Assembly (NCBI RefSeq): GCF_002746455.1
Contig: NZ_NWUW01000003.1
Coordinates: 124,001 to 188,000, forward strand
Direction: 5' to 3'
Source: Bacillus fungorum
GTDB lineage: Bacteria > Bacillota > Bacilli > Bacillales > Bacillaceae_G
DNA length: 64,000 nt
Below are positions 28,351 through 38,785 of the stretch, piece after piece. How positions within the stretch are numbered: position 1 is the first letter of the stretch; each line of letters starts with the position of its first letter. The notes beneath the pieces are model-generated. The model was not told the DNA's origin and did no database searches. It saw nothing but the letters and a program-made list of their open reading frames with translations. The translations under genes were made by a program, and so were the position numbers.

Positions 28351-28889
28351 AACAATTCATCGCCTTTATTTCGAAACTTACTAGGGGGCCCAACGAAAAA
28401 ATTCATATTAATACATTATTAGTTAAAAACTTTATTTTTTTATGCAAAGGGTTGTAGCCAAAATAAACGTTTTTGTTACAACATTGGTTTCAAGAAGTGT
28501 TCGCCTTTATTTAGCCAATTTTGCTGTAATAAAAGACTATATTAAATTAGCATGGATTGTATCCCTACTATAATTATTCATATTCAAATCTAGTCATTTT
28601 GCTAATACATTTGTCCGAATTTTTAAAATGAAATTTATGATGAGTATTGTATACAAGTCCAGTAAGCGTAACTTGACTTGGTAACAAGAAAAACATGAAC
28701 CCTAGTCGTGATTGTGTTTAGTTGTTTTTTATTTTATTATACAGAATTTTATATATCGCGGAGATTTTTCAGTTTTTAACCTTACAAATGTTCTGTATTA
28801 TTAAGAAATCTTGCGTGAAAAAGTAGTTAAATCACCATGTTCTAAGCCGTTTAATTTTAAAAGACAAATGTAAAATTTCCTTTAATTTT
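28351..28889. other. Gene-free stretch
   Basis: No reading frame with a ribosome binding site, no RNA and no repeat was identified between the propeller gene and the next terminator. It presumably holds the promoter of the propeller gene, but I could not pick a convincing sporulation promoter. Confidence 0.4.
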
Positions 28890-28924
28890 AAAAAGGACAA
28901 ATTTCTCATAAAAGAAATCTGTCC
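28890..28924 (-). terminator. Terminator of the DUF4183 gene
   Basis: On the minus strand GGACAGATTTCT pairs with AGAAATTTGTCC around a short loop and is followed by TTTTT. It lies 17 bp beyond the stop codon of the gene at 28941-29231. Confidence 0.85.
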
Positions 28925-28940
28925 CAAAAAAAGATGTTGA

Positions 28941-29231
28941 TTAAGATACGATAAATTCAACAGTAATTGGAATTCCTGGATCTAATGTGTCTCCACCTGG
29001 GATTGTGATAGCACCAGTTGGTCCTGTAGTAACACTAGAATTCGAACCAGGTTGTAATACCCCGTTTACATAGAAGTTATAATACGTAAAAGTGGGGAAT
29101 GCTGTAGCGGTCACGCCAGCATCATTTAAACAGGCTGTAGCAGCGATCGCAAAAGCAGCACCTGTCCCTGTTCCTGCACCTAATGTGGAGGTAAATCTTC
29201 TAGAAGCCATAAATGGAGGGATAATAGCCAT
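28941..29231 (-). CDS. DUF4183 domain protein
   Basis: A 96-residue protein consisting almost only of a DUF4183 domain, with FYVNGVLQPG matching [10 protein letters not shown] of the collagen-like protein at 24300-25010. It has no exosporium leader or collagen repeats. Its start AIIPPFMASRRF is typical of short spore-associated B. cereus-group proteins. AGAAGGAGATG precedes the ATG. Function is unknown, but a spore surface role is likely from its relatives. Confidence 0.83.
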   Translation of the reverse strand: MAIIPPFMASRRFTSTLGAGTGTGAAFAIAATACLNDAGVTATAFPTFTYYNFYVNGVLQPGSNSSVTTGPTGAITIPGGDTLDPGIPITVEFIVS

Positions 29232-29325
29232 TTTCTACTCATCTCCTTCTCAATTTTATTAGGACTAGATTATGATAAAACTTGTCCTATATTGTATTCT
29301 ATGAGTTTTTTTAATTTTAGAAACG

Positions 29326-29347
29326 ACATAAGTACTAGTACTTATGT
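29326..29347. promoter_or_regulatory. Perfect 22-bp palindrome
   Basis: Perfect dyad with 11-bp arms, the left arm being ACATAAGTACT. It lies 95 bp upstream of the start of the minus-strand DUF4183 gene. It may be a regulator site or a small hairpin; no T-tract follows on either strand. Confidence 0.5.
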
Positions 29348-29423
29348 ACAATTATTGATTTCAGTATGTATAGATATACTAATGTCGAACGGAAATGCCA
29401 TTTTAATAGATTACAAATCTAAA

Positions 29424-29456
29424 AAAGGACCTGATGTGGGGCAGGTCCTTTTAGAA
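29424..29456. terminator. Bidirectional hairpin
   Basis: AAAAGGACCTG and CAGGTCCTTTT form a perfect stem flanked by A- and T-runs. No intact gene faces it on either side, so its transcript is unknown. Confidence 0.7.
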
Positions 29457-29512
29457 AGAACAATAGATGAAAGATTCACCCAATATATTATTATGAGTGG
29501 GTTACATTTCAT

Positions 29513-29546
29513 ATGTTAGCTTGATAGCAATGCGACGGGACCCTTA
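29513..29546 (-). repeat. Orphan IS-like end
   Basis: GTTAGCTTGATAGCAATG on the plus strand resembles the reverse of GCCATCAAGCTAAC at 31003-31018 and the IS231-like ends elsewhere. No transposase is attached. Confidence 0.4.
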
Positions 29547-29581
29547 TATAAAAAAATCAATAAATTTCTTTAAATAATCAT

Positions 29582-29610
29582 TTGCATTTTTTTCTGAATA
29601 AATATATAAT
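29582..29610 (+). promoter_or_regulatory. Sigma-A promoter of the T-box transcript
   Basis: TTGCAT (29582-29587) and TATAAT (29605-29610) with a 17-bp spacer. Transcription would start near 29617, just before T-box Stem I. Confidence 0.8.
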
Positions 29611-29645
29611 ACTGTCTAATTAGTCAAATTCGATTTAAATTCTAT

Positions 29646-29912
29646 GAAGAGAAAGAGTAAGTTATTGTTTCTGTTCCAAAGAGAGCTGGTGTTTTGCTGA
29701 AAATCAGTGTTCAGATAATAACCGAAGATCATCTCTGAGAAGTAAAGCCGAATGTTTAGTAAGCTTTATCGGTTTCCTCCGTTAGAAGGGACAACGTATG
29801 ATTGTACGTTTGTAAAGGGTAATAAAATGTTATTTAAACATTTTATTAAACAAGAGTGGTACCGCGAGTTTCAATCTCGTCTCTTACTGAGACGGGATTT
29901 TTTGTTTTTTTT
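29646..29912 (+). promoter_or_regulatory. T-box riboswitch, isoleucine type
   Basis: A complete T-box leader. The AGTAA of the specifier-loop E motif is at 29656-29660, the AG-bulge GAGAGCTGGTG at 29681-29691, and GTTATT/AATAAC close Stem I. CGAAG is followed by ATC (29728-29730) and ATCTCTGAG, the same spacing as the glycine specifier in B. subtilis glyQS, so the specifier codon reads ATC (Ile). The T-box TGGTACCGCG is at 29857-29866; its UGGU can pair with an ACCA end, fitting the A73 of tRNA-Ile. A terminator stem (CTCGTCTC/GAGACGGG, 29875-29897) and T-run follow. Uncharged tRNA would allow read-through into the ATP-grasp gene. Confidence 0.92.
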
Positions 29913-29961
29913 AAGGGAATATTTTCACAATAAAAATTTAAGAAGAGCAGGTGAAGGCGTA

Positions 29962-30786
29962 ATGAAGACGCTACTATTTGTAACAGATTTATATTACGAA
30001 GCAAAAGGAAGAAATTATTATGAAGAGGATTTATTCCTAACTTCTAAGCTTAGAGAAGCATTTAATTTGGTCATCTGTCATCCTGAGGATATTGAAGCAT
30101 TTGAAGATAATGCTAATTTGATTGTTTTCCGAAATGCAGGTCCAGTTGCAAATTTTAAAGACAAATATGAAGCTTTTCGTAAACGAATTATTTCTAAACA
30201 TTTAAAAACATATAATTCGTTTAATGGGAAGGGTGATATGAATGGAAAAGAATATTTAATTGAACTTACAAATGCTCATTTTCCTGTTATTCCGACGATT
30301 GATACTCTTGATTCCCTAATTAAACTCCCTAGTGTAGATAGATATATTGTAAAGCCAAAAAATGGAGCAGACTCTATCGGAATGGAATTTATTACAAAAG
30401 ATGAATTGAGTGAAAAAGTTAATTCAGAGTCAAAAGATACATTGATACAACCATTTATCAATTTTGAATATGAAGTCTCATTTTATTTTATTGACAAAGA
30501 ATTTCAGTATGCTCTTTATGCACCAAATAAAGATAAAAGATGGGAATTGAAAGAGTATGTACCTACGGAAGAAGATGTAACTTTTGCTAAACGTTTCATC
30601 GACTGGAATAATCTTGACTGGGGGATTCAACGAGTTGATGCTTGCCGTAGCGAACAAGGGGGGCTTTTATTAGTCGAGTTAGAAGATTTAAACCCTTATC
30701 TTTCCTTGTTAGAATTACCTGAAGAAACACGTCAGAACTTTATAGAAGCAATGAAAGAATCACTACAAAAAGCTCTTCAAATTTAA
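29962..30786 (+). CDS. ATP-grasp ligase controlled by an isoleucine T-box
   Basis: A 274-residue ATP-grasp protein. An N-terminal pre-ATP-grasp region is followed by the nucleotide-binding part (YIVKPKNGADSIGM, then LIQPFIN) and the metal-binding end (LVELEDLNPYLSL). The fold joins a carboxylate, activated as acyl phosphate, to an amine or similar nucleophile. The start is the ATG after GGTGAAGGCG; an open frame reaching back to 29752 runs through the T-box and is not translated sequence. The gene is alone between terminators. It is not ileS, an ilv gene or a transporter, so the substrate is unknown; isoleucine or a metabolite derived from it is the obvious candidate. Confidence 0.85.
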   Translation: MKTLLFVTDLYYEAKGRNYYEEDLFLTSKLREAFNLVICHPEDIEAFEDNANLIVFRNAGPVANFKDKYEAFRKRIISKHLKTYNSFNGKGDMNGKEYLIELTNAHFPVIPTIDTLDSLIKLPSVDRYIVKPKNGADSIGMEFITKDELSEKVNSESKDTLIQPFINFEYEVSFYFIDKEFQYALYAPNKDKRWELKEYVPTEEDVTFAKRFIDWNNLDWGIQRVDACRSEQGGLLLVELEDLNPYLSLLELPEETRQNFIEAMKESLQKALQI

Positions 30787-30868
30787 ATTGCCACTGTTCT
30801 TATAGAATCATACCAGCTAATATAAGCATTTTAGTTATTCCATTAAAGGGCGCTTAAAAGAAGTAATT

Positions 30869-30913
30869 AAAGCCTAATTTCTCACTTATAACACCGAGAA
30901 ATTAGGCTTTTTA
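30869..30913 (+). terminator. Terminator of the ATP-grasp gene
   Basis: AAAGCCTAATTTCTC pairs perfectly with GAGAAATTAGGCTTT across a 12-base loop, followed by TT. Confidence 0.9.
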
Positions 30914-30956
30914 TATTTGAATTTCCTTAACTTTGTAAATCCGTATTTTTCTGACG

Positions 30957-31026
30957 CGCCCCCCTATAAGTAAGTGCAATTGAAGTCTCACCATATGCGC
31001 CAAATTGCCATCAAGCTAACCGAGGA
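30957..31026 (+). repeat. Orphan IS-like end
   Basis: CACCATATGCGCC followed shortly by GCCATCAAGCTAACC resembles IS231-like ends. It is in the opposite orientation to the copy at 29513-29546, and both point outward from the ATP-grasp locus, so they do not bracket it as a cassette. Confidence 0.4.
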
Positions 31027-31139
31027 ACTTACTAGATATGGAACGATCCTTAAAAAGTTTATCAAGTTAGGATATTCGAAAAATCATTTATATAGACAAG
31101 TATATTGTAGTAATATTTAACAAAAGGGAGTAGCAGTAG

Positions 31140-32213
31140 ATGAGTGTTGACATTATTTCTAAAGAAGAAATCACAAATTTATTAAACGACTGGTATCAAG
31201 CTATGATTTCACAACGTGTATCACAATCTCAGAAAATAAAAGAAGATATTGCAAATAAAATCAATAATATTAAGGAAGACCAAACAATATTAGTCTACTA
31301 CGCTTTATTAAATGCACGGTATAACCTGCTAATTCGTGATATGGATAGTTCAAAAGATATTTTGGACAAAATCGAACCTTTACCAGATTCTGCTGAAACA
31401 TTTTTAGCTTACTATCATCATTTATTTAAAGCAATTTACGCTATTAATACAGCAAAACATAGTGAAGCAAGAATTCAATTTGAAGAAGCTGAAAAGTTTC
31501 TAAGGTACATGCATGATGAAATTGAAAAAGCCGAATTTAATTATTGGCTTGCAGTTCATTACTATCACATTTTGAAACCAATCTTAGCAGTTCAATTTGC
31601 TACGAAGGCGAATGAATTATTTTCAATTAGTCCAGGGTATGAATTAAAAACTGCTGCATGTTTAAATACTTTAGGGATGGCACACATTCGACTAAATGAA
31701 TTCGAAAGTGCAGAGGAATATTTACTTTCTGCACTGGGTACCTTCCAAAAATCTAATGATGAAAGTCTTATTAAACGAGTAAAGCATAATTTAGGGCTTT
31801 TATATGCAAGGCAAAATATGTCAGAGTTAGCGATTAAGCATTTAGAGGATTCATTAGAAAATAACGCTAAAACTATGTTTCTTTTAGCAAGAGAACATTT
31901 TAAGTTAGGTTACAATCAGATCGCTAACGAATATATTGAGAATGGCTATAAGATTAGTGACTTATGTTATCGTCATCATTTTCAAATTTTAAGAGCAGTA
32001 CATAACCATGCACCACAAGAAGAATTAGAAAATGTGGTCATGGAAGGTATTTTGTATTTTGAAAAAGAAGTATTATATGATTGGGTAAAAGAATATGCTT
32101 CTCTTTTAGGTGAAAAGTTCTATGGTTCAGAAAATCACGAAAAAGCTAGCAAGTATTTACACATCGCTTTAGATGCAGACAAAAAGAGCATAGAAAGAAG
32201 GGCGCTAAAATGA
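31140..32213 (+). CDS. Rap family TPR regulator
   Basis: A 357-residue Rap protein. Residues about 1-70 form the three-helix N-terminal domain (LLNDWYQAMIS at the start) and the rest is a run of TPR helices, e.g. KTAACLNTLGMAHIRLNEFESAEEYL split by typical A/G/Y positions. Rap proteins dephosphorylate Spo0F or bind other response regulators, which delays sporulation, and are inhibited by a Phr peptide. The phr gene overlaps its stop codon. The ribosome binding site is AAAGGGAG. Confidence 0.92.
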   Translation: MSVDIISKEEITNLLNDWYQAMISQRVSQSQKIKEDIANKINNIKEDQTILVYYALLNARYNLLIRDMDSSKDILDKIEPLPDSAETFLAYYHHLFKAIYAINTAKHSEARIQFEEAEKFLRYMHDEIEKAEFNYWLAVHYYHILKPILAVQFATKANELFSISPGYELKTAACLNTLGMAHIRLNEFESAEEYLLSALGTFQKSNDESLIKRVKHNLGLLYARQNMSELAIKHLEDSLENNAKTMFLLAREHFKLGYNQIANEYIENGYKISDLCYRHHFQILRAVHNHAPQEELENVVMEGILYFEKEVLYDWVKEYASLLGEKFYGSENHEKASKYLHIALDADKKSIERRALK

Positions 32214-32335
32214 AAAAAGCAATCTTATTAATGATGATGTTATCCGCTGTTTTTACTTTTGGTTTTACTAATGTAAAAGATGTAGCAAAAAACGAATCAA
32301 TTCAAGTGTTTATGGATCATGGAGAGCATATTTAA
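32210..32335 (+). CDS. phr: Phr signalling pre-peptide
   Basis: A 41-residue pre-peptide whose ATG overlaps the rap stop as ATGA, the usual translationally coupled arrangement. Residues 1-19 form a secretion signal (MKKAILLMMMLSAVFTF), followed by a charged linker, and the C-terminus is VFMDHGEHI. The last seven residues, MDHGEHI, resemble the B. thuringiensis Phr8 heptapeptide in having a central HG and a final Ile, so they are the likely mature signal. The peptide would be exported, processed, re-imported by Opp and inhibit the adjacent Rap. Confidence 0.88.
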   Translation: MKKAILLMMMLSAVFTFGFTNVKDVAKNESIQVFMDHGEHI

Positions 32336-32343
32336 TTACTTGA

Positions 32344-32372
32344 AAAAGAGGACGCTGTGAGCGTCCTCTTTT
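32344..32372 (+). terminator. Terminator of rap-phr
   Basis: AAGAGGACGC and GCGTCCTCTT form a perfect stem with a 5-base loop, followed by TTA. Confidence 0.9.
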
Positions 32373-32449
32373 ATTTCACTATCATACATTATGACCATAT
32401 TAATTTAGAAATAACTTTCCGATAGTTTTTCTTTCTATCAATAACTGAT

Positions 32450-32901
32450 TTGTTAAGTACCAAGTTTAAAGAAGGCTATTTATATAATGAAAGAAGTGGC
32501 CCGTTATATGCTAAAGCTATAGGTGGTAAATTGAAAGCTGGAGCAATTATCGGAGGCAGTGCCTCATATAACACTGTTAAAGTAGGTATTGAAGGTTCAG
32601 TAAATATTGATGGAAGAGGTTTAAAAGGAGAAGCAAGTTTAAGTATGGCAAACGCAGAACTTTCTGCTAAGATAGATAAAAATGGATTTGAAATTGGAGC
32701 AGAGGCTTCTTTAGCAAAATATGAGGGGGGATAGATATACCTATACCATTTACAGATCATGATTTACATATTGGTGGTTCAGCCTCACTTGGACAAGCGG
32801 GTGGTACTCTTAAGGTAAGTTCAAGTGGATTTAAAGTGAATTTCCCTTGGGGACCTGGAGCTAGTCCTGTGGGTACAGGTGTTGAAGTAGAGATAAAGTA
32901 A
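32450..32901 (+). pseudogene. Glycine-rich repetitive protein, truncated and frameshifted
   Basis: The first frame (TTG 32450) encodes about 94 residues rich in Gly, Ala, Lys and alternating strands, such as LKAGAIIGGSASYNTVKVG, and stops at 32732-32734 just after a run of six G. Shifting frame there continues the same style (IDIPIPFTDHDLHIGGSASL, ending GVEVEIK) to a TAA at 32899-32901. There is no ribosome binding site at the start, so the 5' part is also missing. It recalls the C-terminal end of larger secreted or polymorphic-toxin-like proteins, but I cannot assign a family. Confidence 0.6.
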
Positions 32902-33021
32902 AAAGGAGTATCTGATAGTTATCCTAGGTAGTCTTTTGGAAAATATGTTTTTTATGGTTTAACATGGACTGCCAATGTGCTTTAAAAAGCGTAGCTTAAA
33001 CAGGAGAGGATATTTGCAAAC

Positions 33022-33050
33022 AAAAAGCACCAACTTTAGGGTGCTTTTGC
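33022..33050. terminator. Bidirectional terminator
   Basis: AAAAAGCACC and GGGTGCTTTT form a stem with a 7-base loop, flanked by A- and T-runs. It separates the glycine-rich remnant from the convergent spore-surface gene. Confidence 0.8.
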
Positions 33051-33109
33051 TACTTATAGATACCATATTCATCATGTCTCTAATTTCTAAAACATCACGC
33101 AATTTAATA

Positions 33110-33655
33110 TTAGGATAATTTAATTAGATTTATCGATGCCGCAAGTTTTCTACCATCACAAGTATCTATAACTTCATTTAATACATTTCTCAGTTGGACA
33201 GTAGCATTGGCTGGGATGAATACAATAGCTCCACCAGAAACAGTGGCACAAACATTGCGATCGGCTTCATAATCAGAAACCCCAAATCGCGTTTGATTGT
33301 TGGGAACTTCTACCCCGTTTATGAATAGTCCTAAATCCCTGTCACCGCCAGGAGTATTGGGATTATAATTCACGCTTACATAATAATCAATATAGTATGA
33401 CCCAGCTTGAGTAACGTGGATAGTCAAGCCATCAGAGTCAAGATTTACTCCGCCAGATGTCTGCCCTGTAGCATTCCAAGGCATAGGCTGGTTCCTAACC
33501 AATGTAACAAAGTTAGTTTGATAAAAATTTCCGAAAGCTGGTGAAAATACACTAGGCGCTCCCTCGATAACAACCTTCTGTACACATGTCTTGCATTCTT
33601 TATAACAACTACAGTTATAACTTCTATGTCCACACTTTTTACAACGTTCAGACAA
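33110..33655 (-). CDS. Spore-surface jelly-roll protein with Cys-rich N-terminus
   Basis: A 181-residue protein. The N-terminus carries a cluster of seven Cys (CKKCGHRSYNCSCYKECKTC), able to bind metal or cross-link. The rest is a beta-rich C1q/BclA-like domain, with LGLFINGVEVPNN and the end FIPANATVQL..SINLIKLS. It lacks the exosporium leader. The TTG at 33655 is chosen as start because GATGGGAGATG lies just upstream; an ATG five codons earlier overlaps that ribosome binding site. Probably an exosporium or coat component. Confidence 0.8.
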   Translation of the reverse strand: MSERCKKCGHRSYNCSCYKECKTCVQKVVIEGAPSVFSPAFGNFYQTNFVTLVRNQPMPWNATGQTSGGVNLDSDGLTIHVTQAGSYYIDYYVSVNYNPNTPGGDRDLGLFINGVEVPNNQTRFGVSDYEADRNVCATVSGGAIVFIPANATVQLRNVLNEVIDTCDGRKLAASINLIKLS

Positions 33656-33670
33656 AAAAACATCTCCCAT

Positions 33671-36621
<2,951 letters not shown>

Positions 36622-36630
36622 TGAAATAAA

Positions 36631-36664
36631 AGATCATTCGCTATAAATAGTGGATGATCTTTTT
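36631..36664 (+). terminator. Terminator of rph
   Basis: AGATCATTC and GATGATCT arms, extended by CTAT/AGTG pairs, close a short loop and are followed by TTTTA. Confidence 0.8.
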
Positions 36665-36677
36665 ACTCTGCAACAAC

Positions 36678-37230
36678 TCACTTCTTTAAAACAGCTGCAT
36701 AAAAAGGTCCATGAACTGCGATTGTTGATAAAATACGAGCAATTTCCTCTGGTGTTTCTTTTTGCCCGTTATTTAACCATTGCTGAATAACACCAATATG
36801 AGCAGATGCCATATAAGAAGCTAAGTATTGACTTGGGACAAGTAAATTTTCCTTATTAATGAGAGCACCATTCGTATCTTCAAATAGTGTTTTCCACATA
36901 AAGTCTTTTAGTTTTGTTTGGAAAGATAAATCTCCTTTTGGGCTAAGTACAGCTCTCATAAAATCACTATTTTCATTTAGAAATTCAAGGATAGAAGTGA
37001 TAAGTAGAAACGGCATTGTTGGAGAAGGATTTGATCCAAGATCCGCAATCACTTCTGGGAATCTCTTTTTGGCAATGCTAGAAAACTCATATATAATGTC
37101 TTCTTGGCATTTTGTCATTAAATCAAATTTATCTTGATAGTGCGCATAGAAAGTACCACGATTAATGTTTGCTTTCATTGTAATATCTTTCACTGTAATA
37201 GCATCAAAACCTTTTTCTTCAATCTTTAGT
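36678..37230 (-). pseudogene. TetR regulator with deleted N-terminus
   Basis: The minus strand encodes a TetR-family protein from the end of HTH helix 1 onward: IEEKGFDAITVKDITMKAN and INRGTFYAHYQDKFDLM match the recognition region, and a complete ligand domain follows. The first 15-20 residues and the true start are missing because the sequence runs into a YhgE/Pip gene fragment read on the other strand. An internal Met could start a 171-residue product lacking a whole HTH, so DNA binding should be lost. Confidence 0.8.
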
Positions 37231-37434
37231 TTCTTCTTAATGATATCGGCGGTACTTTCATTAGTTGGACTAAAGGGAATCGGTGTATTCGCTCTTTTAC
37301 TATTCTTTGGGGCACCGTTATTATCGTTAGCACCTGAAATGTTGTCGCCATTTTACCAAGACTGGGTGTATGCATGGTTGCCGATGCGATTCATGATTGA
37401 AGGACTTAGAGAAATATTCTTCTTTGGAAAATGA
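37225..37434 (+). pseudogene. YhgE/Pip membrane protein fragment
   Basis: The plus strand encodes FFLMISAVLSLVGLKGIG then FALLLFFGAPLLSLAPEMLS and ends FGK-stop. It is near-identical to the region at 45478-45684 of the second YhgE/Pip pseudogene. There is no start codon, and the C-terminal membrane segment of the longer copy is absent. Confidence 0.85.
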
Positions 37435-37860
37435 AGTAATTCCATACAAAACCATTTAATAACAACGTGTAGTTGTTTAGAACTAATATGGTAATGAGAT
37501 CGATCCAAAAATGATTAATGTGCCTAAGTGTTTCGAATGAAATATGTTCTAGTAAATACATCCTTATATAAAATGTGAATATCTATTTTCGGGTAATAGT
37601 TTTCATAGGTTGAAAGATTAAGTAATCTAACAGAAACAGTAGGTCTCTTTTATGTGTGTGCTCGTTAAGATAGATTAAGTACTGTACATTTCATTTTAGA
37701 ATAGCAATGAATTTAGCAGAAGAAGTTAACATTGTACAGGATTCAGCTAGTGCCAAATGTTTATAAACAATATATATAATGAGAAATGTATATTTTTTTA
37801 TTCTTGGAATAAGTAATATACTACTTAAAGTTATACTTAGGTGAGAAGAGTTATTATTAC
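37435..37860. other. Gene-free stretch
   Basis: No gene, RNA or repeat is supported between the YhgE/Pip fragment and the rmlB remnant. Confidence 0.4.
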
Positions 37861-37866
37861 TGAATT

Positions 37867-38513
37867 AATTACGATGAATTAACTTGTTGAAATTTATTGA
37901 ACTTAGAAGAGCTAAAGACAGAAAGAATTACTGATCTGTTCAAGGATATATTCAAAATAAAGAATTGCTGTATTCCATGATAAAGCAATATGAAATTAAC
38001 AGTGGCATTAACTTTTCTACAGTACCATATGCAACCGCAGTATTGAAAATTCATAATTTTTTCATTCTACAAATATATTAGGAACAATAATATTATTAGC
38101 AGTTGCCCTTGCAAATTAAACTGAAAAATTTATTCGAATTTCTACTAATGAATTGTATGGTTCATTGAGAGAAGTGGGATTTTCCATAGAAGATACCGCA
38201 TTGAATTCTAATAGTCTAGACTCCCATAGTAAAGCAAGTGAGGACTTAAATTCATTAGTACTGTAAAACGTAGGATTTACAGTAAATATTCTACGTTTCT
38301 CTAACAATTGCAGTATTATTAATGTTTAGAAAATTAATTCTTCTTGTGATTAAAAATGCTTTAGAAAATAAATCTTAACCTAGATACGGTACAGGAAGAA
38401 ATATTCGGGATTTGCATTATGTGTACGATTCAGTGTACAGCGGTTGATTTAGTACTGTATAAAAGAAAAAAAGGAAAAATATACAACACTGGAGGGAATA
38501 ATGAAAAGCGCTA
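37867..38513 (+). pseudogene. Decayed dTDP-glucose 4,6-dehydratase (rmlB-like)
   Basis: Pieces of a sugar-nucleotide dehydratase appear in the right order with frameshifts and stops: NYDELT, then QGYIQNKELLYSMIKQYEIN, NRSIENS, FHSTNILGT, KFIRISTNELYGSLREVGFS, SHSKASEDL, and later RYGTGRNIRDLHYVYDSVY and VDLVLYKRKKGKIYNTGGN. The TDEVYG-type Tyr motif survives as TNELYG. The Rossmann start and a central part are deleted. The intact enzyme makes the dTDP-4-keto-6-deoxyglucose precursor of rhamnose and anthrose-type sugars. Confidence 0.82.
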
Positions 38514-38785
38514 GAGAGATTTTCTTTATTTATATAACATAGATGTCAATACGAACTCTATTTATACAAATGGATTTGGTGCCAGGGCGTCGTGTCCTAT
38601 TTATTCGATTCTAGATTATTGTGCATTACGGATTAAATGAGCTTAATTCAATATATCAATTTCATATATTTAAAAAATTGTTCCTTTTAATAAACAAAAA
38701 GAAGCTGTTCGCATAATTTAAAACAGAGTGTTTAAAAGCATAAAAGGTGTGTATTAATAATTCCAAATTTATAGGAGGCTGTTAG

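Noticed and set aside
29292-29519. 75-codon plus-strand frame
   Set aside because: It has no ribosome binding site, covers a perfect palindrome and a bidirectional terminator, and has no recognisable similarity.
29611-29630. GTCTAATTAG near the T-box promoter as a third copy of the MFS operator
   Set aside because: Only the 10-base core matches and the flanks are not symmetric, so chance in AT-rich DNA is likely.
29752-29961. Upstream extension of the ATP-grasp reading frame
   Set aside because: It runs through the T-box antiterminator and terminator and has no ribosome binding site; the ATG at 29962 does.
29513-31026. Mobile insertion cassette carrying the ATP-grasp gene
   Set aside because: The two IS-like ends point outward and match each other poorly, so they do not bracket the gene as a transposable unit.
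37165-37224. Start of a longer plus-strand YhgE-like protein
   Set aside because: This part is the reverse complement of TetR codons; only 37225 onward resembles YhgE/Pip.
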